Below, piece by piece: positions 28,580 through 37,507 of a stretch of DNA of 38,673 nt; within the stretch, counting starts at the first letter, position 1; every line of letters begins with the position of its first letter. Source of the stretch: Hyphomicrobiales bacterium (lineage in GTDB: Bacteria; Pseudomonadota; Alphaproteobacteria; Rhizobiales; Methyloligellaceae). The position numbers were made by a program, and so were the translations under genes. The DNA lies in contig PLBV01000012.1 in the NCBI GenBank assembly GCA_003135455.1, forward strand, positions 1 through 38,673. Reading direction: 5' to 3'. The notes under the pieces were generated by a model. The model worked only from the letters and a program-made list of their open reading frames with translations. It had not been told where the DNA came from and did no database searches.

Positions 28580-29221
28580 TCAGCGGAAGATATGGGTGTC
28601 GGCGATGCCGTTGAAGATCGACTGCACCGCGATCGCGGCGAGCAGCACGCCGAACACCCGCACGATCACCTTGCGCGCCGTCACCCCGATCAGCTGATGG
28701 ATCTCCTGGGCGAGCAACAGGAACACCAGCGTGACCAGCATCACGGCGAGGATCGCCACGACCACCGCCGCAAGCAGCTTGAAATCGCCTCTTGTGCCGG
28801 CGGCAAGCACGATGGCCGATGTCATGGCGCCGGGCCCTGCCAAGAGCGGGGTCGCCAGCGGAAACACGGTGATCTCGGCATGCCGCTCGGCCTTGGTCTC
28901 CGCCTCCTCGCTCTCCTTGGCTGAAAGCCTGGAGGGTCCCGGGCGCTTCGACAGCGTCATCTCGAGTGCGATCATGAACAGGATGATGCCGCCTGCCACC
29001 TGCAGCGCCGGCAGCGTGACGCCGAGCTGAGTGAGGATGGGCTGCCCGAGCAGGGCGAAGACGAGCACGATCAGCGTGGCGATCAGCACCGCTTTCACCG
29101 CGATCGCCCGCCGCTCCGCACGGGTGGCATTGGGGGTGAGCGTGGCGAGCAGCACGGCCGAATCGATGGGGCCGATGACCGCGAAGAAGGTGGTGAAGGC
29201 GGTGAGCGCGGTCTCGATCAT
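28580..29221 (-). CDS. MarC-family integral membrane protein
   Basis: 213 aa hydrophobic; 'FFAVIGPIDSAVLLATLTPNA', 'ITVFPLATPLLAGPGAMTSAIVLA', 'VIVRVFGVLLAAIAVQSIFNGI'. Confidence 0.88.
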   Translation of the reverse strand: MIETALTAFTTFFAVIGPIDSAVLLATLTPNATRAERRAIAVKAVLIATLIVLVFALLGQPILTQLGVTLPALQVAGGIILFMIALEMTLSKRPGPSRLSAKESEEAETKAERHAEITVFPLATPLLAGPGAMTSAIVLAAGTRGDFKLLAAVVVAILAVMLVTLVFLLLAQEIHQLIGVTARKVIVRVFGVLLAAIAVQSIFNGIADTHIFR

Positions 29222-29427
29222 GGCTTTAACGAGGGGCAGCGACTGAAGCGCAAGGCCAGGCTTCTACCATCTTTCGCGGTTAAGCACGCAACGCGCCGCC
29301 AAACCAAGAACGTTGCTCGGGAGGCAGGCATCGGCTTAAGATGACGCCAACCATAAACACCTGGGGAAGCGCACCAAGTTTGAGGGGAAGATGAGGTTGC
29401 GTTTTTGAGCCAGGGGCGGAGACCATT

Positions 29428-30906
29428 TTGTACAGTCTCGAAAGCGTGAAAGCCGGTGCCGGGTCGGAGGCGCCCAAAGCGCCTCTCTGCCGGTTTTTCG
29501 ACGAGATGCGCGATGAGGCGGGCAACGTGCGCCCCGCTTACGCGGCCTTTGCCGGGCTGCTTGACAACCTCTCCATCGAATCCCTGGTCACCAAGCAGGC
29601 GGCGGCCGAGGAGCTGTTTCGGCGGCTCGGCATCACCTTTGCGGTCTATGCCGAAGGGGGCTCGACCGAGCGCCTGATCCCCTTCGACCTCATCCCCCGC
29701 ATCCTGAACCGCGACGAATGGGCGCTCATTGAGCGCGGCTGCATCCAGCGGGTCAAGGCGATCAACACCTTCCTCTATGACATCTACCACGACCAGGAGA
29801 TCCTGAAGGCGGGGCTCATTCCGCCCGAGCTCGTGCTGCTCAATCCGGCTTTCCGCCCCGAGATGCTGGGGGTCGAGCCTCCCAACAAGGTCTATGCCCA
29901 TATCGCCGGCATCGATCTTATCCGCACGGGCGAGCGCGACTTCTTCGTGCTCGAGGACAATGTGCGTACGCCATCCGGCGTCTCCTATGTGCTGGAGAAC
30001 CGCGAAATCATGATGCGGCTCTTCCCGGATGCTTTCGCCGGCCAGAGCATCTCGCCCGTCGGCAACTATCCGGAGCGGCTCCTGGAGAATTTGCGCGCCG
30101 TGGCGCCGGGTGCGCCCAACGATCCTGTCGTCGTGCTGCTCACGCCCGGCCGCTACAACAGCGCCTATTTCGAGCATGTCTTCCTCGCCGAGCAGATGGG
30201 CATTGAGCTCGTCGAGGGCGGCGACCTCTTCGTCCGCCACGGCCAGGTGTGGATGCGCACCACCGAAGGCCCGGTCAAGATCGACGTGATCTACCGCCGC
30301 GTCGACGATGCCTATATGGACCCGCTCGTCTTTGACTCGCAGTCGGTGCTCGGGGTGCCTGGCCTCTTATCGGTGATCCGCTCAGGCAGGGTCGCGCTCG
30401 CCAATGCGCTGGGCACGGGGGTCGCCGACGACAAGGCCATGTATTGCTACGTGCCGCGCATGATCGAGTTCTATCTCGGCGAGCACGCCCTCCTCAACAA
30501 CGTGCACACCTACATGCTGCGCGACCCCACGCAGAGGCAGCACGTCCTCAACAATTTGCAAAACCTCGTGGTCAAGGAGGTACAAGGCTCTGGGGGCTAC
30601 GGCATGCTCATCGGGCCTGCCTCGACCGCCGAGGAGCGCGAGGCCTATAAGGCCCGGGTGATGCAGAACCCCGAGAACTATATCGCCCAGCCGACGCTCG
30701 CGCTCTCCACCGCGCCGACCCTCGTCGACGGCGAGATCGTGTCCCGCCACGTGGATTTGCGGCCCTTCGTGCTGAGCGGCAAGGAGACGAGCGTGGTTCC
30801 GGGTGCGCTCACGCGCGTCGCCTTGCGCCAGGGCTCGCTCGTGGTCAATTCGAGCCAGGGGGGCGGCACCAAGGATACCTGGGTGCTGGAGCGGTCCGCA
30901 TGCTGA
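29428..30906 (+). CDS. Circularly permuted type 2 ATP-grasp protein (Anbu cluster)
   Basis: 'GITFAVYAEGGSTERLIPFDLIPRILNRDEWALIERGCIQRVKAINTFLYDIYHDQEILKAGLIP', 'VLEDNVRTPSGVSYVLENR', 'VKEVQGSGGYGMLIGP'. TTG start with GGCGGAG upstream; stop 29392-29394 precludes an upstream start. Confidence 0.93.
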   Translation: MYSLESVKAGAGSEAPKAPLCRFFDEMRDEAGNVRPAYAAFAGLLDNLSIESLVTKQAAAEELFRRLGITFAVYAEGGSTERLIPFDLIPRILNRDEWALIERGCIQRVKAINTFLYDIYHDQEILKAGLIPPELVLLNPAFRPEMLGVEPPNKVYAHIAGIDLIRTGERDFFVLEDNVRTPSGVSYVLENREIMMRLFPDAFAGQSISPVGNYPERLLENLRAVAPGAPNDPVVVLLTPGRYNSAYFEHVFLAEQMGIELVEGGDLFVRHGQVWMRTTEGPVKIDVIYRRVDDAYMDPLVFDSQSVLGVPGLLSVIRSGRVALANALGTGVADDKAMYCYVPRMIEFYLGEHALLNNVHTYMLRDPTQRQHVLNNLQNLVVKEVQGSGGYGMLIGPASTAEEREAYKARVMQNPENYIAQPTLALSTAPTLVDGEIVSRHVDLRPFVLSGKETSVVPGALTRVALRQGSLVVNSSQGGGTKDTWVLERSAC

Positions 30907-31862
30907 GCCGCACCGCCGAGAATCTGTTTTGGATGGCGCGCGACATGGAGCGAGCGGAGAACACCGCGCGCATGCTCGATGTCGGCTTCCGCATGTCGCT
31001 GCTCCCCTCCACCATCGACAAGCAGGCGCTGCATTTCGAGCCGATCATCGCCATCGCGCCTGGCTCGGGGCGCTTCCACGAGCTCTATGGCGAGCTCACC
31101 CACGAGACCATCCTCCGCTATGTGGCGCTCGAGCCCGCCAATGGCGGCAGCATCTGCTCGCTGATCCGCCATGCGCGCGAGAATGCCCGCGCCCAGCGCT
31201 CGGCCATCTCCAGCGAGGCCTGGGAGAGCCTGAACAGCACCTGGCTGCAGGTGCAAAATCTCGACTTCGATGGGCTGAAGCGCTGGGGCTATCGCGACTT
31301 CTTCGACTGGGTGAAGGAGCGCTCGCACCTGTTTCGCGGCGTGGTGTTCGGCACCATGCTGCATGACGACGCCTTCCGCTTCATCAGGCTCGGCACCTTC
31401 ATCGAGCGGGCCGACAACACCGCCCGCATCCTCGACGTCAAATATCACGTGCTGCTGCCCGAGACCGAGGAGGTGGGCGGCTATGTGGACTATTATCAAT
31501 GGGGGGCGCTTTTGCGCTCGGTCGGCGCCTTCCGCGCCTACCGCAAGGTCTATCACGATACGGTTTACCCGTGGCGCATCGCCGAGCTGCTCATCCTGCG
31601 GGCCGACATGCCGCGCTCACTGCATCATTGCTACGCGAACCTGATCGGCACGCTGGACGAGCTCGCCGACAAGAAGCATCTGGAATGCCGCAGCCTCGCG
31701 GGCCGGACCTATGCGCTGCTGAAATATGGCCGCATCGACAAGATCTTCAGCGGAGGCCTGCACGAGTTCCTGTCGAGCTTCATCGACTCCAACAATGCGC
31801 TTGGCGGCCAGATCGAGGAGGACTTCCTCATGGTGCGGGCGGTGCTGGCCGGGGCCGCCTGA
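30900..31862 (+). CDS. Alpha-E domain-containing protein (DUF403)
   Basis: 'MLSRTAENLFWMARDMERAENTARMLDV', 'FRFIRLGTFIERADNTARILDVKYH'; overlaps the ATP-grasp gene by 7 bp. Confidence 0.93.
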   Translation: MLSRTAENLFWMARDMERAENTARMLDVGFRMSLLPSTIDKQALHFEPIIAIAPGSGRFHELYGELTHETILRYVALEPANGGSICSLIRHARENARAQRSAISSEAWESLNSTWLQVQNLDFDGLKRWGYRDFFDWVKERSHLFRGVVFGTMLHDDAFRFIRLGTFIERADNTARILDVKYHVLLPETEEVGGYVDYYQWGALLRSVGAFRAYRKVYHDTVYPWRIAELLILRADMPRSLHHCYANLIGTLDELADKKHLECRSLAGRTYALLKYGRIDKIFSGGLHEFLSSFIDSNNALGGQIEEDFLMVRAVLAGAA

Positions 31863-31864
31863 CC

Positions 31865-32689
31865 ATGCTGATCCGCGTCGAGCACTGCACCGCCTACTCC
31901 TATTCGGAGCCGATGCTCGCCAGCATCCAATATGTGCGCATGACGCCGCACTTCGGCCGGACGCAAGCGGTCGAGGGCTGGAAGCTCAGCTGTCCCGGCG
32001 CGCTCACCGAGGCCTGGACCGATCAATACGGCAATCTCTGCCATACGCTGACCGTGGCGCAGCCGGTCACCGAGCTGAAGATCAAGGTGAGCGGGCTTGT
32101 GCGCACGCGCGAGACTAATGGCGTGGTGGGGTTCGCCCCCTCCGAGCTTCCCTCGGGTCTCTATCTGCGCGAGACGCCCTATACGGTCAGCTCGGCTCCC
32201 ATCCGCGCCTATACCGCCCGTTTCAAGGCGAAGGCCGAGCAAGACCCGATCCAGGCCCTGCACGACATCATGCTCGCCATCGGCGAAGACGTCGAATACC
32301 GGACGGGCGAGACGCACGTCCACACCACAGGCGCCGAGGCGCTGGAGCAGAGAAGCGGGGTCTGCCAGGACCATGCCCACATCTTCTGCGCCGTCTGTCG
32401 CACCCTTGGCATCCCGGCCCGCTATGTGAGCGGCTATCTCGCCAATGGATCGGGCCATGAGGGCCATGCCGCGAGCCACGCCTGGGCGGAGGGTTTCGTT
32501 GAGCATCTCGGCTGGGTGAGCTTCGATCCCACCAACCGCGCTTCCGCCGACGAATCCTATATCCGCACCGCCATCGGACTGGACTATGCTGAAGCGGGGC
32601 CAGTTCGCGGCATCCGCAGCGGGGGCGGCGTCGAGACCATGACCGTCTCGGTCGCCTTTCCAAGCCAGCAACAACAACAAACTCAGTAG
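31865..32689 (+). CDS. Transglutaminase-like family protein (Anbu cluster)
   Basis: 'MLIRVEHCTAYSYSEPMLASIQYVRMTPHF'; catalytic region 'RSGVCQDHAHIFCAVCRTLGIPARYVSGYL', 'ASHAWAEGFVEHLGWVSFDPTN'. Confidence 0.94.
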   Translation: MLIRVEHCTAYSYSEPMLASIQYVRMTPHFGRTQAVEGWKLSCPGALTEAWTDQYGNLCHTLTVAQPVTELKIKVSGLVRTRETNGVVGFAPSELPSGLYLRETPYTVSSAPIRAYTARFKAKAEQDPIQALHDIMLAIGEDVEYRTGETHVHTTGAEALEQRSGVCQDHAHIFCAVCRTLGIPARYVSGYLANGSGHEGHAASHAWAEGFVEHLGWVSFDPTNRASADESYIRTAIGLDYAEAGPVRGIRSGGGVETMTVSVAFPSQQQQQTQ

Positions 32690-32697
32690 GGGGACAC

Positions 32698-33435
32698 GTG
32701 ACTTATTGCGTCGGCATTCTGCTCGATGAGGGTGTGGTGCTTGCCTCGGACTCGCGCACCAATGCAGGCATCGACCGCGTCTCGACCTTTCGCAAGATGT
32801 TCGTCTTCGAGAAGCCGGGGGAGCGGTTCTTCTGTCTGGTCACCGCCGGCAATCTCTCGCTCACGCAAGGGGTGATCAGCTTGCTTGGCGAGTGGCTCAA
32901 CAACGAGAATCCGGAGCAGGATCTATTCGCCGTAGGCTCCATGTTCGGAGCGGCGCGCATCGTGGGCAATGCGCTGCGGGAGATCCACAAGACCGACGGC
33001 GGCTATCTGCAGCAGCACGAGGTGGATTTCAGCGCCTCGTTCATTCTTGCCGGCCAGATCAAGGACGGCCAGCTCCGGCTGTACTTGGTTTATGATGCCG
33101 GCAACTTCATCGAGGCCATGGGCGTCACCACCTACTTCCAGATCGGCGAGGTGAAATACGGCAAGCCCATCCTTGACCGCGTCATCCAGCGCGACACGAG
33201 CTTAAGCGACGCCTCCAAATGCGCGCTGATCTCCTTCGACTCGACCATGCGCTCGAACGTCTCGGTGGGCCCCCCGCTCGATCTTCTGATCTACCGGCGG
33301 AATGCGCTCAAGACGGGTTTCACGGTGAGGCTCGAGGACCACGACCCCTATCTGAAGGCGATCAGAGACGGCTGGGGGGCGGCCATCCTTAAGGCCTTCC
33401 ACGACGTCAGCGCCGGTTCCGGCTGGACATTCTAA
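32698..33435 (+). CDS. Anbu / proteasome-type protease (Ntn hydrolase)
   Basis: GTG start, AGGGGGAC SD; 'TYCVGILLDEGVVLASDSRTNAGIDRVSTFRKMFVFEKPGERFFCLVTAGNLSLTQGVISLL'. Thr directly after the start Met, Asp17 and a nearby Lys fit the Ntn site. Confidence 0.93.
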   Translation: MTYCVGILLDEGVVLASDSRTNAGIDRVSTFRKMFVFEKPGERFFCLVTAGNLSLTQGVISLLGEWLNNENPEQDLFAVGSMFGAARIVGNALREIHKTDGGYLQQHEVDFSASFILAGQIKDGQLRLYLVYDAGNFIEAMGVTTYFQIGEVKYGKPILDRVIQRDTSLSDASKCALISFDSTMRSNVSVGPPLDLLIYRRNALKTGFTVRLEDHDPYLKAIRDGWGAAILKAFHDVSAGSGWTF

Positions 33436-33531
33436 AGCATGATCCGGAAAAGTGGAAACCGGTTTTCCGATAAGATCATGCGTCAAAAAGAGCTAGAGCG
33501 CCGTCGCGATCTTGGCGCGATTGCGCTCTAG
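33433..33531 (+). repeat. Bimodular palindromic repeat, copy 4 (A-B)
   Basis: 'taaagcatgatccggaaaagtggaaaccggttttccgataagatcatgcgtcaaaaagagctagagcgccgtcgcgatcttggcgcgattgcgctctag'; begins on the Anbu stop codon. Confidence 0.88.
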
Positions 33532-33641
33532 TCCTCGAGCGTTGCGCGCGATCACCCATCTGGCGGCGCACCGCGAGCGCGGCACGCCATGCCCGGCAGA
33601 CACCTTCCCACCAGGCTGCCGCGCTGGCTAGGCCGCAGCGC

Positions 33642-34160
33642 CTAATAGCCGGGGCCGCTGCCCCCGCCCGGCGCAGCGCCGCCGGAACTCCGACTTGCTG
33701 AGGTGGGAGCGCCCCCGGCAGAGGGCGAGGCAGCGCTGACGCCGGCCGCCATCTCCTGCGCCGCTTGTTTGCCGGCGGCGGCCGCCGCCTGGCCGCTCTC
33801 CTGGATGATCTTCGTGGCGAGGTCGCGGATCTCCTCCAGCTGGTGCGCGAACTGCTCCATCTGCTTGCGCGCAAAGTCGGCCTGCAGCCCGAGCGCCTGG
33901 GTCACGTCCTTGGTTTCGGCGAGCTTCAGCGCGAGCGCGAAATTCGCTTCCGCCGTGCTGCGGGTGATGTCGGCGATCTTCTGGTTCAACGAGCGCAAGC
34001 CGGCGCCTGCCGTATTGGAACTCGTCTCGATCGTCTTCCAGGTCTTCTCGGTGGTTGCGGCGAAGGTATCGAACGCACGCTTCGCCTGCTCGATGCTCAT
34101 CTTCATAAGGTCCCGCATCGACTCCGGAATTTCCGGTTTCATGAACGCGTCATTGGCCAT
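33642..34160 (-). CDS. Phasin-family protein
   Basis: 'MANDAFMKPEIPESMRDLMKMSIEQAKRAFDTFAATTEKTWKTIETSSNTAGAGLRSLNQKIADITRSTAEANFALALKLAETKDVTQALGLQADFARKQMEQFAHQLEEIRDLATKI'; Gly/Ser-rich tail. Start set at 34160; the ORF extends to 34322. Confidence 0.9.
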   Translation of the reverse strand: MANDAFMKPEIPESMRDLMKMSIEQAKRAFDTFAATTEKTWKTIETSSNTAGAGLRSLNQKIADITRSTAEANFALALKLAETKDVTQALGLQADFARKQMEQFAHQLEEIRDLATKIIQESGQAAAAAGKQAAQEMAAGVSAASPSAGGAPTSASRSSGGAAPGGGSGPGY

Positions 34161-34551
34161 GCCACTCTCCTGTTGCCGTACCTGCCCACTTTCGTCCTCG
34201 CGCGGCGGCGATGTTGCCCCGACCGCGGCGCCTCTCTCGGCGGCCTTTTCGAGGGTGAGCAGCCAAACGCGGGCCGGCCACCCCGCGAGCCAACAATAGC
34301 TCCTGACGTACAAACTTAGCATAGGGAGGTTCCTTACGGCAGAGGATCGGCGAAGTGCCGGCGGTCGTGCGGGGCATCATGCCGGAAACTGGGGAGACCG
34401 GCGAGCGCTCGCGTAGATTTTGCTTTCCAAATGCCCGCGCTTGCGGCTTACTTATGGAAGGGAACGGGAACATCCATAGGTCAAGGGCTTCACTTTAGCT
34501 CGCTGATCAGAGCGGGACCGAGCGATCGGCCCGCGATCAAGGAAGGTTCCG

Positions 34552-34869
34552 ATGCTCCGTTCGCTTATCCTGACTGCGCTTGTCCTCGTTCTATCGCCGG
34601 CCAGCGTCGGCACCATGCCCGCTGATGATACCGAGCAAGTTTGCGCCGACCTCGCCGGCACGTCGGCCAGGCAAGAACTGGTGATGCGGGGCTGCCTCGA
34701 TTTCGAGGAGCGGACCCGGCACGAGATCGCGGCTGCCTGGGACAAGGTGTCGGCCGACGTGCAGGTATCCTGCGAGAGGCTCGTCGAATCGAATGGCGGT
34801 GCCTCCTATTGGCGCCTCAAGACCTGCATCGACAAAGGGGCGGCATCGGGCTCCGCGTCTGGACAATAG
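34552..34869 (+). CDS. Small secreted Cys-containing protein of unknown function (105 aa)
   Basis: Signal peptide-like 'MLRSLILTALVLVLSPASVGTMPA' and four cysteines in the mature part. Confidence 0.65.
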   Translation: MLRSLILTALVLVLSPASVGTMPADDTEQVCADLAGTSARQELVMRGCLDFEERTRHEIAAAWDKVSADVQVSCERLVESNGGASYWRLKTCIDKGAASGSASGQ

Positions 34870-34970
34870 AGCATGGTCCGGAAAAGTGGGAACCGGTTTT
34901 CCGAGAAGATCATGCGTCAAACAAAAGCCTAGAGCGCTGTCGCGATTCAACCTGACGCGATAGCGGTTTA
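34867..34970 (+). repeat. Bimodular palindromic repeat, copy 5 (A-B)
   Basis: 'tagagcatggtccggaaaagtgggaaccggttttccgagaagatcatgcgtcaaacaaaagcctagagcgctgtcgcgattcaacctgacgcgatagcggttta'; begins on the stop codon of the small secreted protein. Confidence 0.88.
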
Positions 34971-35161
34971 GGGTCTGCTCCCCCGAGTCTCAATCTTGTG
35001 AGGAGTCATCGCGGGCTTGGCCTGCTCCCGCGCCCCGACGCGGGCGCGCCCATATCATTGCGCAACGCCGGCGTAAACCGCTGTTAACCGCTGTTGGGGC
35101 AGAGCTGTCCTCGTTGCTGCGCGCGCTGCACGCCGCAGGGAGAAGCAGGGAGGTGCCGTCA

Positions 35162-35899
35162 ATGCTGAACATTCCTATCCGTGAGTTCGAGCCGAACAGC
35201 GCCATCGACGATGCAGCCGCGCTGGAGCAGTTCCAGAAGCAATGGCCGACCTACCAGAAGCTGGTGGACGCCGACGCGCTGTCGCACCACGCGGTGGGAA
35301 AGATCCTCCACGACACGCTGACGGCGACCTTCGCCGAGCCCTTCGCCTTTCTCGACATTGCCTGCGGCGACGCGAGCCAAGTGGCGCAAGCGCTCGCCGG
35401 CACCAAGGTCCGCCACTACCATGGCGTCGATCTTTCCAAGCCGGCGCTCGAGCTCGCAGCGAAGAATCTGGCGGGCGCAGCTTACGAGGTCGAGCTCGAC
35501 CATCGCGACTTCGTCGAGGCTTTGACCAGGCGACCCGAGCCCGCCGGTGCCGCCTGGTGCAGCCTGTCGATCCATCATCTGCAGACCGACGGCAAGCTCC
35601 GCCTGCTTGAGGCCATCGGTGCCTCGACCTCGAGCTTCCTGATGATCTACGAGCCGACGCTGGCAGAGGGCGAGACCAGGGATGGGTATCTCGCGCGCTT
35701 CCGGCGCGTGAACCGGCCCGCCTGGACCATGTTGACGGCGGAGGAGTGGGGCGAGATCGACCATCACGTGACCAGCTGCGACTTGCCCGAAACCGCTGCC
35801 ACCTGGCTGGACCTCGGACGCAAGGCCGGCTTCGCGCAAGCGCGCGAGCTCTTCCTCGACCCCACCGGCTTCTATGGGCTCTATCGCTACGAGTGCTGA
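35162..35899 (+). CDS. Class I SAM-dependent methyltransferase
   Basis: 'FAFLDIACGDASQVAQALAGTKVRHYHGVDLSKPALELAAKNL', 'AWCSLSIHHLQTDGKLRLLEAI'. Start chosen at MLNIPIREF; the ORF extends to 35114. Confidence 0.88.
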   Translation: MLNIPIREFEPNSAIDDAAALEQFQKQWPTYQKLVDADALSHHAVGKILHDTLTATFAEPFAFLDIACGDASQVAQALAGTKVRHYHGVDLSKPALELAAKNLAGAAYEVELDHRDFVEALTRRPEPAGAAWCSLSIHHLQTDGKLRLLEAIGASTSSFLMIYEPTLAEGETRDGYLARFRRVNRPAWTMLTAEEWGEIDHHVTSCDLPETAATWLDLGRKAGFAQARELFLDPTGFYGLYRYEC

Positions 35900-35923
35900 G
35901 GTCTGGAGGGGCGGGCCCTGCCC

Positions 35924-37507
35924 CTACGCCACGATCATGGCGAGCACGGTGGCGAGCGTGTCGGCCTCCTCGGCCGGCTTGTCCCAGCGGATTCGGTGGA
36001 TGCGGGGAAAGCGCATGGCCACGCCCGATTTGTGCCGCGTGGAGCGGTGCACCGAATCGAAGGCCACCTCGAAGACGAGCTTGGGCTCCACCTGGCGCAC
36101 CGGGCCGAAGCTGTCCACGGTATGGTTGCGCACGAATGCGTCGAGCTCTTTCAGCTCGGCATCGGTGAAGCCGAAATAGGACTTGCCCACCGGCACCAGC
36201 TCGCGCTCCCCATTGGCGGCCTCCCGCCAGGCGCCGAAGGTGTAGTCGGAATAATAGGACGAGCGCTTGCCGCTGCCCCGCTGCGCGTACATGAGCACGG
36301 CGTCGAGGGTGAGCGGCGCCCGCTTCCATTTGTACCAATGGCCCTTCGGCCGGCCGGCGATGTAGGGGCTATCGCGGCGCTTCAGCATCAGGCCCTCGAT
36401 GCCGGTCGCGCGCGCGCCCGCCCATAGGTGCTCAAGCTCAGCAACGGAGGAAAAATCGAGCAGGCCCGAGATGTCTGTGCGCGGTGGCGTTGCCGCTTCA
36501 TGCCAGGCTTCGAGCCTTGCCCGGCGCTCTATGAAGGGGAGGGGACGCAAATCCTCCTCGCTCTCGAACAGCATGTCGTAGAGGCGGATATGGGCTGGAT
36601 GGGATTTGAGCATGGCGGCGGTCACGCTTTTGCGGTTCAGCCGCTGCTGCAAATCATTGAAGGGCGCCACCTCGCCGTCGCGCATCACCAGCAATTCGCC
36701 GTCGAGCACGACGTCCTCGGGCAGGGCTTCGACCGCGTCGGGAAAGCTCGCCGAGATATCGTCGCCGGTGCGGGAGAAGAGACGCTTCTCGCCGCCCCGG
36801 CTCGACGCCTGCACGCGGATGCCGTCCCATTTCCATTCGGCGGCGAAGGCAGAGGGCTCGATGAGCGCGAGCTCCCAATCCTCGATCTGATGCGACAGCA
36901 TCAGCGGCCGGAACACCGGGCCCGCCCCCACCTCCGGGCGCCCGCCCTCTCCGGAGAGCCAGGCGAACAGCGCCCCATAGGGTGGGGCCAAGCCATGCCA
37001 GATCTCCTCGATGTTGGCGAGCGGCACGCCCGACCACTCGGCGAGCGCCGTCTTGGCGAGCCGCGCCGAGACGCCAACGCGGAGCGCTCCGGTGAGGAGC
37101 TTGAGGAGGCCGAAACGGCCGGTGGGGTCCAGTCCGTCGAGCCAGCCGGCAAGGAGCGAAGGCAAGACCGCGGGCGCGGCCGTCTGGACCGCCTGCACGA
37201 TCTCGCTTAAGGCCGGCGCCTCGGCCCCCGCGCCCCTTTCGGGCCAGAGCAGCGCGATGGTCTCCGCCGTGTCGCCCACATAGTCGCGGGAGAGGCCGAA
37301 CAGCACCGGATCAATGCGGGCCTCGACCATCTCGCTCAAAGTTCGGCGAAGCGGCAGCCGGAAGAACAGGCCCTCGGTGAGCGCCGCCAGCGCAAAGCCG
37401 CGGTCCGGATCAGGCGTCGAGGCGAAATAGCCCCCGAGCAGCCTGAGCTTGTCGTTGCGGGAGGGCGTATAGGCCAGGCGATCCAGAAGCTCGGCGAAGG
37501 CCTTCAC
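35924..37507 (-). CDS. ATP-dependent DNA ligase (ligase-associated DNA damage response cluster type)
   Basis: Nucleotidyltransferase motif 'AAEWKWDGIRVQ', 'VVLDGELLVMRDGEVAPFNDLQQRLNRK', 'GIEGLMLKRRDSPYIAGRPKGHWYKWKRAPLTLDAVLMYAQRG'. GTG start overlapping the exonuclease stop (GTGA). Confidence 0.93.
   Translation of the reverse strand: MKAFAELLDRLAYTPSRNDKLRLLGGYFASTPDPDRGFALAALTEGLFFRLPLRRTLSEMVEARIDPVLFGLSRDYVGDTAETIALLWPERGAGAEAPALSEIVQAVQTAAPAVLPSLLAGWLDGLDPTGRFGLLKLLTGALRVGVSARLAKTALAEWSGVPLANIEEIWHGLAPPYGALFAWLSGEGGRPEVGAGPVFRPLMLSHQIEDWELALIEPSAFAAEWKWDGIRVQASSRGGEKRLFSRTGDDISASFPDAVEALPEDVVLDGELLVMRDGEVAPFNDLQQRLNRKSVTAAMLKSHPAHIRLYDMLFESEEDLRPLPFIERRARLEAWHEAATPPRTDISGLLDFSSVAELEHLWAGARATGIEGLMLKRRDSPYIAGRPKGHWYKWKRAPLTLDAVLMYAQRGSGKRSSYYSDYTFGAWREAANGERELVPVGKSYFGFTDAELKELDAFVRNHTVDSFGPVRQVEPKLVFEVAFDSVHRSTRHKSGVAMRFPRIHRIRWDKPAEEADTLATVLAMIVA

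Noticed and set aside
33202-33486. Minus-strand ORFs beginning 'MTHDLIGKPVSTFPDHAL' (also 13913-14095 and 34591-34950)
   Set aside because: The shared peptide 'THDLxGKPVxTFPDHAL' is translation of repeat module A; not a real protein family.
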